From the NCBI RefSeq assembly GCF_041146395.1, contig NC_090989.1:253632843-253696842 (forward strand): a DNA stretch of 64,000 nucleotides, in the 5' to 3' direction. The DNA is from Eulemur rufifrons. Its lineage: Eukaryota; Chordata; Mammalia; Primates; Lemuridae. Below the pieces are notes generated by a model. That model did no database searches and was not told the DNA's origin. It was given only the letters and a program-made list of their open reading frames with translations. The stretch's first letter is position 1; every line of letters starts with the position of its first letter. Positions 10,735 to 23,245 of this stretch are shown piece by piece. The translations under genes were made by a program, and so were the position numbers.

Positions 10735-10850
10735 TTACGTATGCTGTTCTTTTCTGCCTGGATTAGTTTCTCCCTCGCCTGGCTGATAACTACTCATCCC
10801 TCAGGTCTCAGTTTAAAGTTCACGTCTGAATGAGGTGTAACGGTCATAGG
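10735..10850 (+). repeat. L2 (LINE-2) 3'-region fragment
   Basis: The order "tgctgttcttttctgcctgg", "cctggctgataactactcat" and "tcaggtctcagtttaaagtt" is the standard L2 3' pattern. Confidence 0.75.
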
Positions 10851-10864
10851 TTCCCAATTAGTGG

Positions 10865-10990
10865 TAGTTATTAGGTCTGTTACAGCTCTGCAGTTGGCTA
10901 GCTTTGACTTTGGGTAACTTAATTTCTTTATTAGTAAAATAATACATTTTATTTCATTAAGCTTATAAAGCTAAAGTGAGACAATGGGTA
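10865..10990 (+). repeat. MIR SINE fragment
   Basis: "ggctagctttgactttgggt" followed by "aacttaatttctttatta" and "gtaaaataata" matches the MIR core and the region after it (the "gtgtgaccttgggcaagtta" type). It is diverged. Confidence 0.6.
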
Positions 10991-13900
10991 GGCTCAATGT
11001 TATGGGAAAATATTTTGATAAAACTCTTTATAAGATAGGTTCATAATCATTGTGGCAAACATGGGCTTACAGCTTCCACTTGGTTGTTCTGAAGTGAAAG
11101 TTCTCAGCTTTTTTTTTGAACTCAAAAAGGAGCTGCTTTTGAACAACATGTCTCTAGTGTGGCACTTCCTTTAAGTAAATTTTATTTGATTTGGTAACAT
11201 TTTATGATCTACTAGTTTATGACGTTAAGCGTAATACTGAAATCTTAAAATCTGTCCACCAGTTACTTATTGGGGTGCTTACAATGTGCAAGCCACTGTA
11301 CCACCAAGGTGTTGGGATTCAAAAATTGCCATGTACTCCATGGAAAGTTCACTGTAATACCACAGTTAAAAACATTTCTACGAATGTAAAAATGTAAGAG
11401 ATGCTCCAGCACAATACGTAATCATTACCGATGAATGTAATAGACTTTTAAAAAAGATTATTATAGATAGGCAAAGTACAAGCAGAATTGAAAAGGAACC
11501 CTTTGAGCTGAGTCTTCAGAAATGGATAGGATTTAAAGTTCAGGTTAAATGCAGGTAAGAAGAATAGAAGCTGAAACCCTTTATAGAAACTTGAGGCTGT
11601 ATGGTACCATTAATGTTTATATGTGGCTGGATATGATTAAGAATTACAGTGTCTTTTTAGAAGCTACATCAGCCTAAATGAGAGAGGGTATTTATGTTCT
11701 GTATATGTTCAGAATAATATTGGAAGATCTCTTGGTTATAGTTTTTTTTTCCGATTGTTTTCTGCTTCTTCCTTGCTTATGCCTTTTCTTTTCCTTTAAA
11801 AATTTAATTGGATATTTTATACAACTTTATGGAACATAGAAAAATTCTCTCAAGTGGACCAGGTACTATAAGTTAATCAGAGGACACAAGGAGCCATTTA
11901 AAGTGTATTTTATGCAGGGCTGTTCACAGCAGAGCATATTTTAAAATAATTTTTAACTTTGGCTCCTCATAGTTTGTGTGCTTATCTTTTAACATAAGAA
12001 AGGAACAAATTTTGTTACATTGGAAACATGAATACATTAAATTTTGCTTTCAGTAACTCCTTAAATCATTAAGGTGTTGTATTTTCCCCTTTTGTATTCA
12101 TCATCTTAATTTCAATAAATACAGTTTCTCAAGACATCTTATGGCTGAATACGTCATAAGAGTGGGCTGCTGTGTGACATACTTCTCATTGATGTATAGT
12201 TTAATGCTTGCCTTATAATTGAAAAATGGCCACATGCTAGAGTTCCAGTGACCAAGAGCGTCAAGGAGCTCCCTCCCTGATGTTTTCAGCTTTTGTAAGC
12301 CTGTACTACACAATTCCTAAAGCTGCTTTTGAACTGTGTCTCTAGTTGTAGCATGTCACCTTACACTTAACTATTGTAAGGGCATCTTTTTATTTAATTT
12401 CTAATTAGCATAATGACTTGAGCTGTGTTATTCACTGTTCCATGGTGAAGTTGTCATAGGGAGAGAAGAAATAAAAATGTTCAATTTCAACTTTACTTGT
12501 GAATGGAGTGAAGTTTGAAAGCCTTTTATGGCCATTGTTCAGCAGACTGAAAATCTCATTAGAAACCCCAGAAATGCCAAGGCAGCTTTGGGTTGGATTT
12601 TAATAACATTTTGGAATGTTGATATTGTATGTCGCTAATTTCTGTGATTTCACTGTAGATCAGCAACTTAGGTATGCATTCTTCCAAAGTTAATTTATGA
12701 CTTTTAATCTAAATTCATTTATAGTAGCTTTTCTTTTCAACAATGTTAAGTACCTAGGGAGGGAATTAAATTTTACACTTTTTGAAACATTTCTTTTAGT
12801 AACTGACTTGATTTTTATATAAGATATACTAAATTCACTGGAAACGGCTTAATAAAAAAATACCATGATATATATTTATTGAACTAATGTCTTAGTTTAG
12901 TTGCCATAAAAATGTTACTCACCTTACCTACAGGTTTACGTATTTTTTGGAATGGAAAATCATAAAATTAGATGGGCAACATTTTCTTTCTTGTCAGAGG
13001 AACTTGAATCCTGATGTTTTTCTGGGTGAAGAATGTTTAAATGCAATTTTCTTATAGCTGTTGTTTACTATAAAAATAATCTATTGCGTACAGTGATCAC
13101 TTGTTTAAGAAGATAAGTATGATTTATAGACAGTATATTTTTATGATCAGAAGGTAAATGTGATGTGAACTACATATAATTAGACTGTAGAACTTTCTTC
13201 AAAAAAAGTACAGAATGGAAAATATTTACTCCTTTTTTTCCTTCTTAGAGTAGAAGCTATTCAGATAATTCATATGTCTCCAGGAGATCTTGTTTTTAAG
13301 ACTTTGCTAAATCATATTTAATTTCAAAATAATCTCTTACAAATGCTCTCTTGGTGGTTAGCAATTATGAAGTAAAAGTGTTGAATTAATGGAAGTTTTT
13401 CAGCCTAAAATTTTTAATCTCTCGATTGTTATTTATCTTTGTTTTGTTATACAGGTATTGTTATGTTTAAGTTTTTGGCATTTTGAGCTACTTGTCAGAT
13501 TGTTGTAGATTCTGCTAATAATTAAGGGAATAATGTTTTAATTGGGCATCTGCCATATGTAAGGTTACATTTTCTTTTTAACTCATACAGATGTACATAA
13601 GCATACCTTAAAAGAATAGATTTGACTTGCTTTTTGATTTGAATCTTTGTCTAATAGCATTGGCTCTGAATAGAGATATAATTCTAGGGATAAAAATTAT
13701 TTCTGTAATATAGATTTGGATTCAAAGTATAAAAGTAATAATAAGATTATTTTAAAGTGGATCTTTTCTGCTAAATGTGTAACTTTTATTTCTGTGACAA
13801 ACTCTTACCTTAGAATTTCAGCTTTTGTCATTGTTTTGAAAATTAGTTCATGGTGGACTTGGGAGCATCCATTCTTATTCCCGTCTTTTGCAGACATATT

Positions 13901-16434
13901 TTAAGGGAAGACAGCACAAATCTGTGATGGTGAAAATCATTTGTATTCCCTCCCGCCTTGCTCCTTTTGCTTAAATATATAGTTAACTTATTTAAGTAGC
14001 TTAAGCAGTATTTATTAATGGAAAGTGTTTTTATTGGCAGTTCACTGGAAGTCACATTTGATTTTCCTTTGTAACTAAATAGTGTGTGTAACAAAATTAT
14101 CTACTCTAGGGAGGGAAAGCCCCAACTCCAGACAACTTTTCAATACTCTTTCCATATTTGTAGTTAAGAAGAAATTCTAAAGATGTAGAGAATAGACTGG
14201 TTATGGCTGATAAATGAGATTATTAATGTAATACAAATTGTTAAAAAGTTGGGAGGAATTCAGGATATAGAGGAACATGTTAAATAAATTTAACTGAAGA
14301 AAGGAGGTTTTATTTAAAGAAAAGGTGTGTGACCACATTAATCCTGTTAGTCTTTATACTGTACTGGCCATTATTTAGTGTTAAATGGTGTGATTTAAAC
14401 ATAAATTAACTTTTGTCAATGTTTTTATTTAGAAATAGCATTACTTCCCTCTTTTAAGGAGGATTTTAATTGTCAATAAATTTCATTGTTGTTCTAATAA
14501 GAACATGAAAGATAACCTCGTTCCCAGATACTAAGTGTATGAATGAATATTTTGCTTTTCATTCAGTACCCTCTATCTGTCTACTCCAGGTCTTTTAGTT
14601 TGCTTTCAAAATGATATAAATTTTGTGGGAGAATAAATATAACTTAAATATTGCTGTAAATGTATGATCATTTTAATCTGGTTATTGGTTTTTATGTTTA
14701 TGAAATGCTTTTTTAAAGAGGTTCAAAACAGTCAAGTCTCTGAATGGGTGAGTTACTGGTAAAAATCCATCAGGTTCTTAGTTGTGGAATATTTGTATTC
14801 TTAATACCATGACTTGCTTGATTGGTATATTAATTCTTTTGTTCTTCTGTTTGAGAAATTTTCTTCATTATCAGATTTAACAGAAGAAATGTAATAGTTA
14901 TACCGTGGATCATCCCATTTTCAAACCGTGTTGGTTAGTTAAACTAACTTTGGCATATAGTTCTTTATTGTGTTCAATAAAGAGTTGTATTATGTTGTGT
15001 GAAGTGAAGAAGTTGTGTTCAGCTTTATGATTGTGCCACCACTTGGGTTCACATCAACAGCGAAGGATCTTTTCTTTATTTTCTTAAATTTCTTTATTCC
15101 TTTAAGATTATTTAAATTTAGGAAATCTATTTGTGAAGCAAATTTCAGAAGCAGTATTAAGCAATAGGAATCTTTTCTTTCTCTTCTTCTAGCTATATAC
15201 ACATACATATGTATGTTTTGATTAGAAGGAAAAATTTAATCTTTGTTATAGTATAATGTGGATACAGTTATTATTTCTTATTTTTAGAAATTAATAAAAC
15301 TAATAAAGCTTGTTTGGAAATCTCAGAAGATCTTTAGTAGTATACCTGCAACCTCAGTAGTCCCTTTTTTATTTATACAGATTTCCCTGTCTATTGTGGC
15401 TGTTTGCTCTAATTTAAATTTCCCATGGCTTTGGGTTGCAGACTTGGTTTTCTGCAAGAGTGCCCATGCTTACATGGTCATATATTCTGGGTGACTTTTC
15501 CACTTTTTCTTTTTTGTTATTTTGTTGATTGCTGAAGGGAAAGAGGATTTTTTTTTTTAAAAAAAAAAACTTGTTTCTTTGTTTTGATCTTTCTTCCTTG
15601 GCCCATCTATTTGTGTGTTGTTTTTGTTTTGTCTTGCAGATTGGAAAGAATTATTGTGTAGTGCTTAGATCCATAGGGACCAGCAGGGAAAAACTAATTT
15701 TATTCCTGGGTTTGTTTTTTTTAAATAACAGTAGGAATTTAGTTTTTGAGCCATTGGGAAGCTCAAAAAAGTTAGCTTTATGCATGAAATATGTGGCAAA
15801 TTATTAATCCTGAAAATTTCTATTTATGGTCACTTTACTGTTGGAATAAAAATGTTATTTTATAGTTGAACCAACTTAGTACTAGGAATACTAATTAACA
15901 GTAAGTGGTACTATTATAAATTTTTAATTTAAATATTGTATATTAAAAGATCTAAGAAATTATTTATAATTTGATATATGATTTTTCTTATATTCAATTT
16001 TTGTTGTCCATGGTATGTATATATTCAGACAAATGAACATACAATTGATTGGAGACATACATTTTTACCTTGACTGATCTTAAAAGTTGTCCTTTTCTTG
16101 CAAAAACATGCTTATTTTTCAAATGTGAAGAATTTTGTTTTATGGAACAACTTTATACTGCTGAGTGTTAAGTCCTCAGAGAAGTGCTATGGCAATTTAT
16201 ATATTGAGTAATTAATTACTGTTATAAGGCAAAAATAGAGGCCTCTAAATATATTCTCCAAAATATATTTTCATTAATATCTGAAGACTTTAAAATACCA
16301 AATTATTGTGATCAAAGCTACTTCTATTTTACAGTTGTTTTGTGAGGATAGTGTCATACAGTGGCATATTTAACTGAATTTTATATTTATTAAATTAATA
16401 TAAAATAATAAAAAGATGCTTTTTATCATTTCAG
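10991..16434 (+). other. Repeat-poor AT-rich intron
   Basis: Apart from an L2-like scrap at about 11262-11325 ("caatgtgcaagccactgt") I recognise no mobile element in these 5.4 kb. No coding exon can be asserted. Possible splice-like sites occur at 12658 (AG, with gtatgc after 13 nt), 13454 (acag|gtattg) and 15640 (tcttgcag). Confidence 0.5.
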
Positions 16435-19400
16435 AAATTCAAAAAATTTTCTCCTCTACCACAAAAAATGATGTTGTGATGTACTGTAAATTAATGGGCT
16501 AAAAAAACTTTCTGATGTTGACAAATAGGAGGGAAAAGAGTAATTGTGATAATTTATACTTTTAGGGTCTTTTTCTTTAATTGATTGTACATTATGGTAG
16601 TGAGGTATCTACAGTGCTCTTTTTGGATGTCTTTTAAGTACTTTGGGAATTGGGGCAAGGCCAAGCCTTTCTGTGTCTGTTAATTACAGGTTCTTGTGGA
16701 TTTTAGTGCTCTTAGAATATGAAACTGATTCATAGAATTTGTGATAACCAAGAAAGAAATAACATTATTGAATTTTTGTTTTCTTTATTTTTTCTATTCT
16801 AGTTACTGTGTTTCACATTTTGATTTCTAGCAGATGACTTCAAAAGAAGCAGTTTCTTTCAGAATCACTAAGAGTTTCAGACTAGGAAGAAAATGTATCC
16901 TGATAGTCTGTTGTTTGCCCATGGCAATTCAGACAGTCTTTTGAATTTTTACTTTTTGTTGATAGTTATAGGCTTTATAAGTTTGTAAAATTATTCCTCC
17001 TACTTCTGATTAATATTTTAAAAGGCATTTTATAAGTTTGAACTTGATGCTCATATGTAATTATTGAGAGACACAAATAACCTCTAAAATATATTTATTT
17101 CTAGTAGTCACACCAAATCAGGGTATAATCTGTGATATAAAAAGTTATCCCACTGTAAAAGTATGCAGCTTTAAAAATAACAAGTAATTATTCTGTTAGC
17201 ACATTTTACTAGCAAATGTTCTGGAAAATGTTATTAGTTTTTGAAGCTCACAGCACAGATTTTATTGTGTGTGACTTTAGTAAGAGAGCCTTGTAAAGCC
17301 GAACTTGCAATTTATTAAGGAAAGAACAAATTGGTTAAGTGCTTTTATGCTGTTAAAAAACTTCACAATTGTCAGACCAACTTTTTTTTTTTAAAGGTCA
17401 TGATTACTTGATGCCTTTTCCAGTCTTTATTTGAAACTCTAGTTTTGTAGGATTTCTTTTTTGTTCTCCTTCTCTTTTTGTTTTGGCAGAGGGTGGAAGA
17501 TTCTTTTAAAACTGAATGGCTAAACATGTATGGTAACTATTAAAGTATAATAGAAAGAATTTTATTCATGATTTTTTTTTTTAGACCAAAAAATGCTGAA
17601 GGTAAGTCAATGAGGGTAAAATTACAACGTTGTGTTGTGTGGAAACTGTTTAGATTTAGAGTGTTCTGTTCAGAAAAGTAGGCTCTGAATTAGAGCTTTA
17701 AATTGAGGTTGTTCGTGAAATATTTTGCAATTCTCTTTTTGCTTGGTGTTTTTATGTCTCAGTGTTCTAGTTGATTGTTGGTATTTCCTCAAAAATAACA
17801 TTCTGTGTATGAGAGAAAATAGGAGGCGAGAGTAGAACGTGAAAGATGGGGAGAAAACTTCCCCCAAATGTTGCCACCTGACAGGTGGAGATATCATTGC
17901 CTTTATAGATTTTCAAAACAGAGTGCTTGAACTCTCTTTTCTAAGTTTGCTTAAACTTTGATATATTTCACAAATTTTGATAATAAGTATTACAATTTTA
18001 ACTCTGGTCTTTATCCTAAATTAATTTAAGCTTTTATAAATTAACAAAACAGTGCCTTGAAGCTAATTGCTAATATTCAGTTATGTAAGTAATATTTCTT
18101 TGATCATGGTATTTTGATTTTATTAATATGATAAGCTAAAATTATAAAAGATCAATAAGAGTACAGAAATTGAATTATGTAAAATTAATTTGGGTATTTT
18201 GCCACAGAGACAGGTTAGAATTAACGTATGCCTTGGTGTGTAATACTTTTATTTTTTTTAGTGTTTTAAGAGCATCTGTTGGTTTTCAGTACTCAGAGAA
18301 TTTAGACCTTTTAATTTTAAATATTGATGTAAATTAACTGGAGCCATCTTATTTTAAATTGCAGGATCTTGAGGCAAATACATAAAATTTGCTGGTGATT
18401 GGCTTATTTAAATTCTAAGTGATTAGACTTTGTGAAATAAGAATAAGGTCTTGGATTTTATTTTATTTAAGGAAGCGTACTTAATTTAAAAGTACTAATA
18501 CTAGAACTAGAGAAATCTTGTCAAATATAACAAATCCATATCCATAATTATTTTCAGTCACTAGAGAGGAAGATGTGAGTTACTACAATCTTCTTTGTTG
18601 GAAGTCATAAATTATATTTTTAAAAGGGACAAAAGGGAAAAAGTAACTGCCTTCGGGCAGATTTATATCATCTTACATTATGTGTTATTCGTGGACTCAT
18701 GTCACATAAGCCTGTAAAACTTCACAAAAGAATTAAGTGCTTTTTAATTCAGTAGACTTGCTGAAATCTCTTTTTTGATGTATTTTAGAAAAGTTTATGC
18801 GTGATACTTTTCTTTTTTAAAATTTAGTTATTCATCTTGGTACTTTGTTTCAGTTCTAATCTTTCTTATTAGTTTAGATATATTATTTTTTATTTAAAAA
18901 ATTTATTAACAGTAATGTGTTATTGCTTGGATACTTTTTCACTGTTCCAATTTCATTTCATTCATCTATGACATTTCATCAGCCAGCTATTAACTATTTT
19001 ATTGTACTTTCTTGTACTTTTATTGTAAGGTATAGGCTTCAAGTCTAAAGTAAGAGCTAGTATATATTACAGTGCATGCGACCATTTCTAATTTGACCTG
19101 TTACTGTAAAGAAGGCTAACAAGTGTGTATGACTAGCCCACCCCTTCTGGAGCAGTTGAAAACAGGCCTCAGAAGACTCAAAGGAATTCTTTTAACTCCT
19201 AGCAGGGCCACGGGGTCAATGTCAGATTTAGTCATGCTGTTATTTTAGCCCAGTGGTCCAGAGAGATGACTGAAAAGTGAGTCTTTTATTTCTTTTTTTG
19301 TGTGGTTATTAACAGGATTAAATGTAAGCCATTGTGTACTTAGTACCAATTAGTTTCTCATCTGAGAGGTTCATTATGATTTTTTGTCAGTCTTCATTTT

Positions 19401-22400
19401 GTAATATTTGTTTCATTGTTTGATTAGTTAGGGGGCTGAATGGACTAAAGAAAAGTTTTATAGCAGTGCTTCTAAATTCATTGAGAATTTTAATAGTCAA
19501 CTTTTCAGATATGTAGACCTTGATTTAAAAATGGATCACATTGGAAATTGGAATGGAAAATGGGGAAGTTAAGTAAATTGTTTAAAATTTTCCTTTTCTT
19601 GTTGTATTTTTTCAGTCTTAAAAACAGACTATTATATCAAATAATACTTTTATTTCCTAGGAGTCTACTTCAAATTCTTATACATATTTCTTAAAATTAT
19701 GTTCAGTTTGCTGTGAATATATAATTATTGTTAAGGAGGGACACACATCAAAAAGCTCCAAAATTTAAAAAACTCTTCTGGTTTCTAGGTTAGAAACATA
19801 GATTGAGCTATTAAAAGGTAGAACATAAGAATTCTAGAACAAAGATAGTTGTTAGGTGTAAACAAGCCTTAATTGAAAAGGAAGCAGCCTGAAAGTTGAT
19901 TCTTTATGCTATTATAAACAAGTAAAATGCAAAGTTGTATGAATTCAGAAAAAAGGAGCATGTATATGCAACTTTTTAATTGCTTATTAGATTGATAGTT
20001 GCTTTAGAACCTTGGCTTAAAATTCTTATTAAAATAAGTGTTTCTTTAGGTAACATGTCTCATTTAATATATTTATTGAGATACCACAATAAAATTTTGG
20101 ACAAAAATTCTTCTTATAAACTGAATTGGAGTGCTAATTTTAGCTAAAAGCAAGGAATATAACCCAAAATTAAAATATGAGTTATTTTGCTAGTAAGTAA
20201 TTATCCAAAATAGTAGGTGTTATATCCTGTAGTTGAATTGTGTACAGCACACATTTTCACATGCATTCTTCTTTAAATGAATATGTCTTTAGGCTGATTC
20301 AGACTTGAAATTAAGTGTTTTTTAAACATTAGAAATGGTAAATATTAATTTAAGCAAGTGTAATTACTATTGTAACTTATTCTTTAATAAGATAGTTGCC
20401 TCATTTATTTCAGCTTGTTTGTTGTATGCTATTTAGATTATACTGTTGTACTAAGTCCTTTACTTACTGCCATAGTGTTTCAGTACCTAGATTGCTTTAT
20501 TATGGAATTGAATATTCAAGATTTTATGATCCAAATAGTTATAAAGCATACAGATTCTGACATATAGGTTTTTTCCCCCTCAAATTGGTTTCAGGCATAC
20601 TGAATGGATAGCTCTTGCTTTTTAGTATTTGTGTATCCAATTTTCTGAGAAACACATTTCTACAAAGTCTATGTTATATGTGTATATATTTTTTAACTTT
20701 TCTCTTTAATTGTAATTTGAGGATGACTTAGACCTCTAAATAGAAAGGGTCTTTTTTGACTATATGATAAATTAGACTTGCTTTGTTATTGTCCAGCAGT
20801 CAATATCCCTTTACTTACCCCACCCCCTTTTTAAAAACTTAAAAGGTGTGGTACCTGTATTAAGATTTTCAAGTAACAGGAAGTAATTCAGCAGTAACTT
20901 CCTGTTGTGATATGTTGTTCATTAAATAGGGTAGTAGTTTCTTTTGAGCAAAAAATATAGTATTTGCTGCTGAACATTTTCTCTCAAGCTCTTTGGAAAA
21001 TAAGAGAAGTCTTTAGTATAATATGGAAAAGAATAGTTTTAAAATAATTTCTCTTTTTATTACTTTGTATTTGACTTCAGAAGAAGCTGAAGGAAGTAAG
21101 TAGATGTTAAGCTGAAAATCTGACTCAGTATCAGATGCTCATATAATGTAATATAATTTAAAATAGTGAATACTTATATTGATCTAATATTTAAAAAATG
21201 TAGCAAATAACATCAGCTATTTGCAACTTCTTAAAGTTGAATTAACTTTAGATATCTAATAGAGTAGGTTCAGAAATTAACATTCAAATAACTATAGGAA
21301 GTATAAGGTAAAGGACAGGCAATCCTAAAGATAATTCATTAGGGCTTCTGTTTCTTTAGCATCTTTCATATAATAGTAACAGTTGTGAACAATTGAATCA
21401 TATATGCCAGTTTAATAAATAATTATACTGTTAAAAAGTTAGCCCTATTCCTTAAAATTGTTACCCAAACAGCTTCAAATTATGCTACTTTAAAAACAGT
21501 GCAATGAAATTTTGGGAACTTAAAGTAATATTATTTGATTCTAAGACTACTACAGAATATATTCTTTCCTTATAAATGAAGTTCTTGGGATAATAGACAT
21601 TGAAATATAACTGAAAAATGTTTTTTCTCATATAAGCTACTTTTATTAATACCTTGTTTTTCTGTCTAACCAGGTGAGGCCTAACAAATAGAGGAAAAAA
21701 TAAATAAAATAAAAAAGAAAAAAAGCTGTTTCAAAAGTGTCTAATGTTGGCTGATACAGAGATACAGATGTGTTATTTATTCCATAAAATTAAAACATTA
21801 AAGATAGGGGGAAAAAAAACCAAAACAAATCCCAGGAAGATAAATGGAGGTTTAGTGAGGGTGAATAGAATAAAAATATAGAGCCAGTATTTCAGTCGCT
21901 AGCTAAATTTTATATCCAAAGCCTTAACATTTTGGGTTTCTACATTTCCTGCAATCCAAATGACTTTCTTTCATAAAGGCATGACAATCATGTTAGGATT
22001 AAAAGTAATAGCTTATATAGTGCTTTTTATTAGCATCTAAGAAAGCACCAGTATTTGAGTAAATAGTAACTTAGAATTGATTTTTTTATAGCTTTTAAAT
22101 GCAGACCAAACACTGGTGGCTTTTGAACGAAAAGAAAGTATTATTTTAGCTTACTGTATTTGATGCATTTTATTTAATTTTATTTATTACTTTGTTTGAA
22201 ATGTACCACACACAAAATAGTCATTTATATACTGTGATATTATTGGTTTAGCCAGGCCCATTGACCAATTAAAACATAAGAGTTTTTAAAATCACTAATA
22301 TTTATCAGCTAATTTTTATTAGCATTATATTTTTAAAACTACATTGTAATATATTTTGATTAAAAATGAATTTTTGCCTCCATTTTATAAAGATGCTCTG

Positions 22401-22674
22401 TAAGAACACTGGTGGTAGTAATGTTTATGTATGTATCTTTTCACTGACTTTTACCGGGTATCTTAAACTATTAGTAATTATTTTTTCATATTGGGGAGGA
22501 AAAAAGAATCTATACCTCTGTGGTTAGTGTTGATGGTTTTTTTTTTAAAACCTTATAGACATGGTGTAGACATTGAATTAAAAAGTCTGTAAACTTTTGG
22601 TTATCTGTGATATTGGCTGGGAGCAAAGAAAGATAATATGAGAGAACAAATCATAGCCCCAAAATATATTTCAT
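16435..22674 (+). other. Repeat-poor intron with exon-like islands
   Basis: No recognised Alu or L1. Candidate small exons bounded by splice signals lie at 17490-17532, 17585-17601, 21081-21095 and 22092-22137, and a zero-length AG|GTGAGG site is at 21673. These are discussed in the findings. The rest is plain AT-rich sequence with T and A runs. Confidence 0.5.
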
Positions 22675-22815
22675 ATCCATTCATTTAGCCAACAAATAAT
22701 GAGCACCTACTGTGAGTCACTGTGCAGGGTGTGCTGGTGCATAAAAAGATGAATCAGCTATAAACCCTGACCCCACAGATGCTAGAGTTTAATAGAAGAG
22801 ACAAGAGATAAATGG
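22675..22815. repeat. Old L2/MIR-age repeat fragment
   Basis: "aataatgagcacctactgtg", "ccctgaccccacagatg" and "tagagtttaatagaag" follow the pattern of the widespread "attgagcacctactatgtgc" repeat, which I link to L2-age elements. The family is uncertain. Confidence 0.5.
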
Positions 22816-22941
22816 TATAAGAAGAGTTTGGGGGGTGCAGGAGAGGAAAGACTGCTTTCATGAGGGTTAGAGGTGTGAGGGAGAGATAGAATCTGTCATA
22901 TATTTAGGGGGGCAGCAGACTCTTAATTCTGTTTTGAATAG

Positions 22942-23245
22942 GTCAGTGTTTCTCAGACTGGGTTCCATAGTCTGCTAGGTTCCATTTAGATGAGAAGGTT
23001 ATTCAGTTCCTTAAGAATTTTAAGAATTTATAATTTTATTTTAATATTAAAAAGGTATTGCACCTGTTATAAAAGTAACACTTTGCAGTAATAATTCACA
23101 GTTCAAAGACATGTTATAGGATGAGACTTTAGGTTTTTAATTCAGTGTTTCTCAATTTGAGGTTTGTGCACAGATTTGATACTCAAGAGAACACTTTTTT
23201 AAGGGGTTCATATTTTTTTAAAGTTTGAGAAACCAAGGTTTAGGC
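22942..23245. repeat. Pair of degraded hAT-like MITE segments
   Basis: Two starts, "cagtgtttctcagactggg" (about 22944) and "cagtgtttctcaatttgagg" (about 23143), and one closing "agtttgagaaaccaag" (23223-23238) resemble hAT MITE termini. They may be one element nested in or duplicated next to another. Confidence 0.45.
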
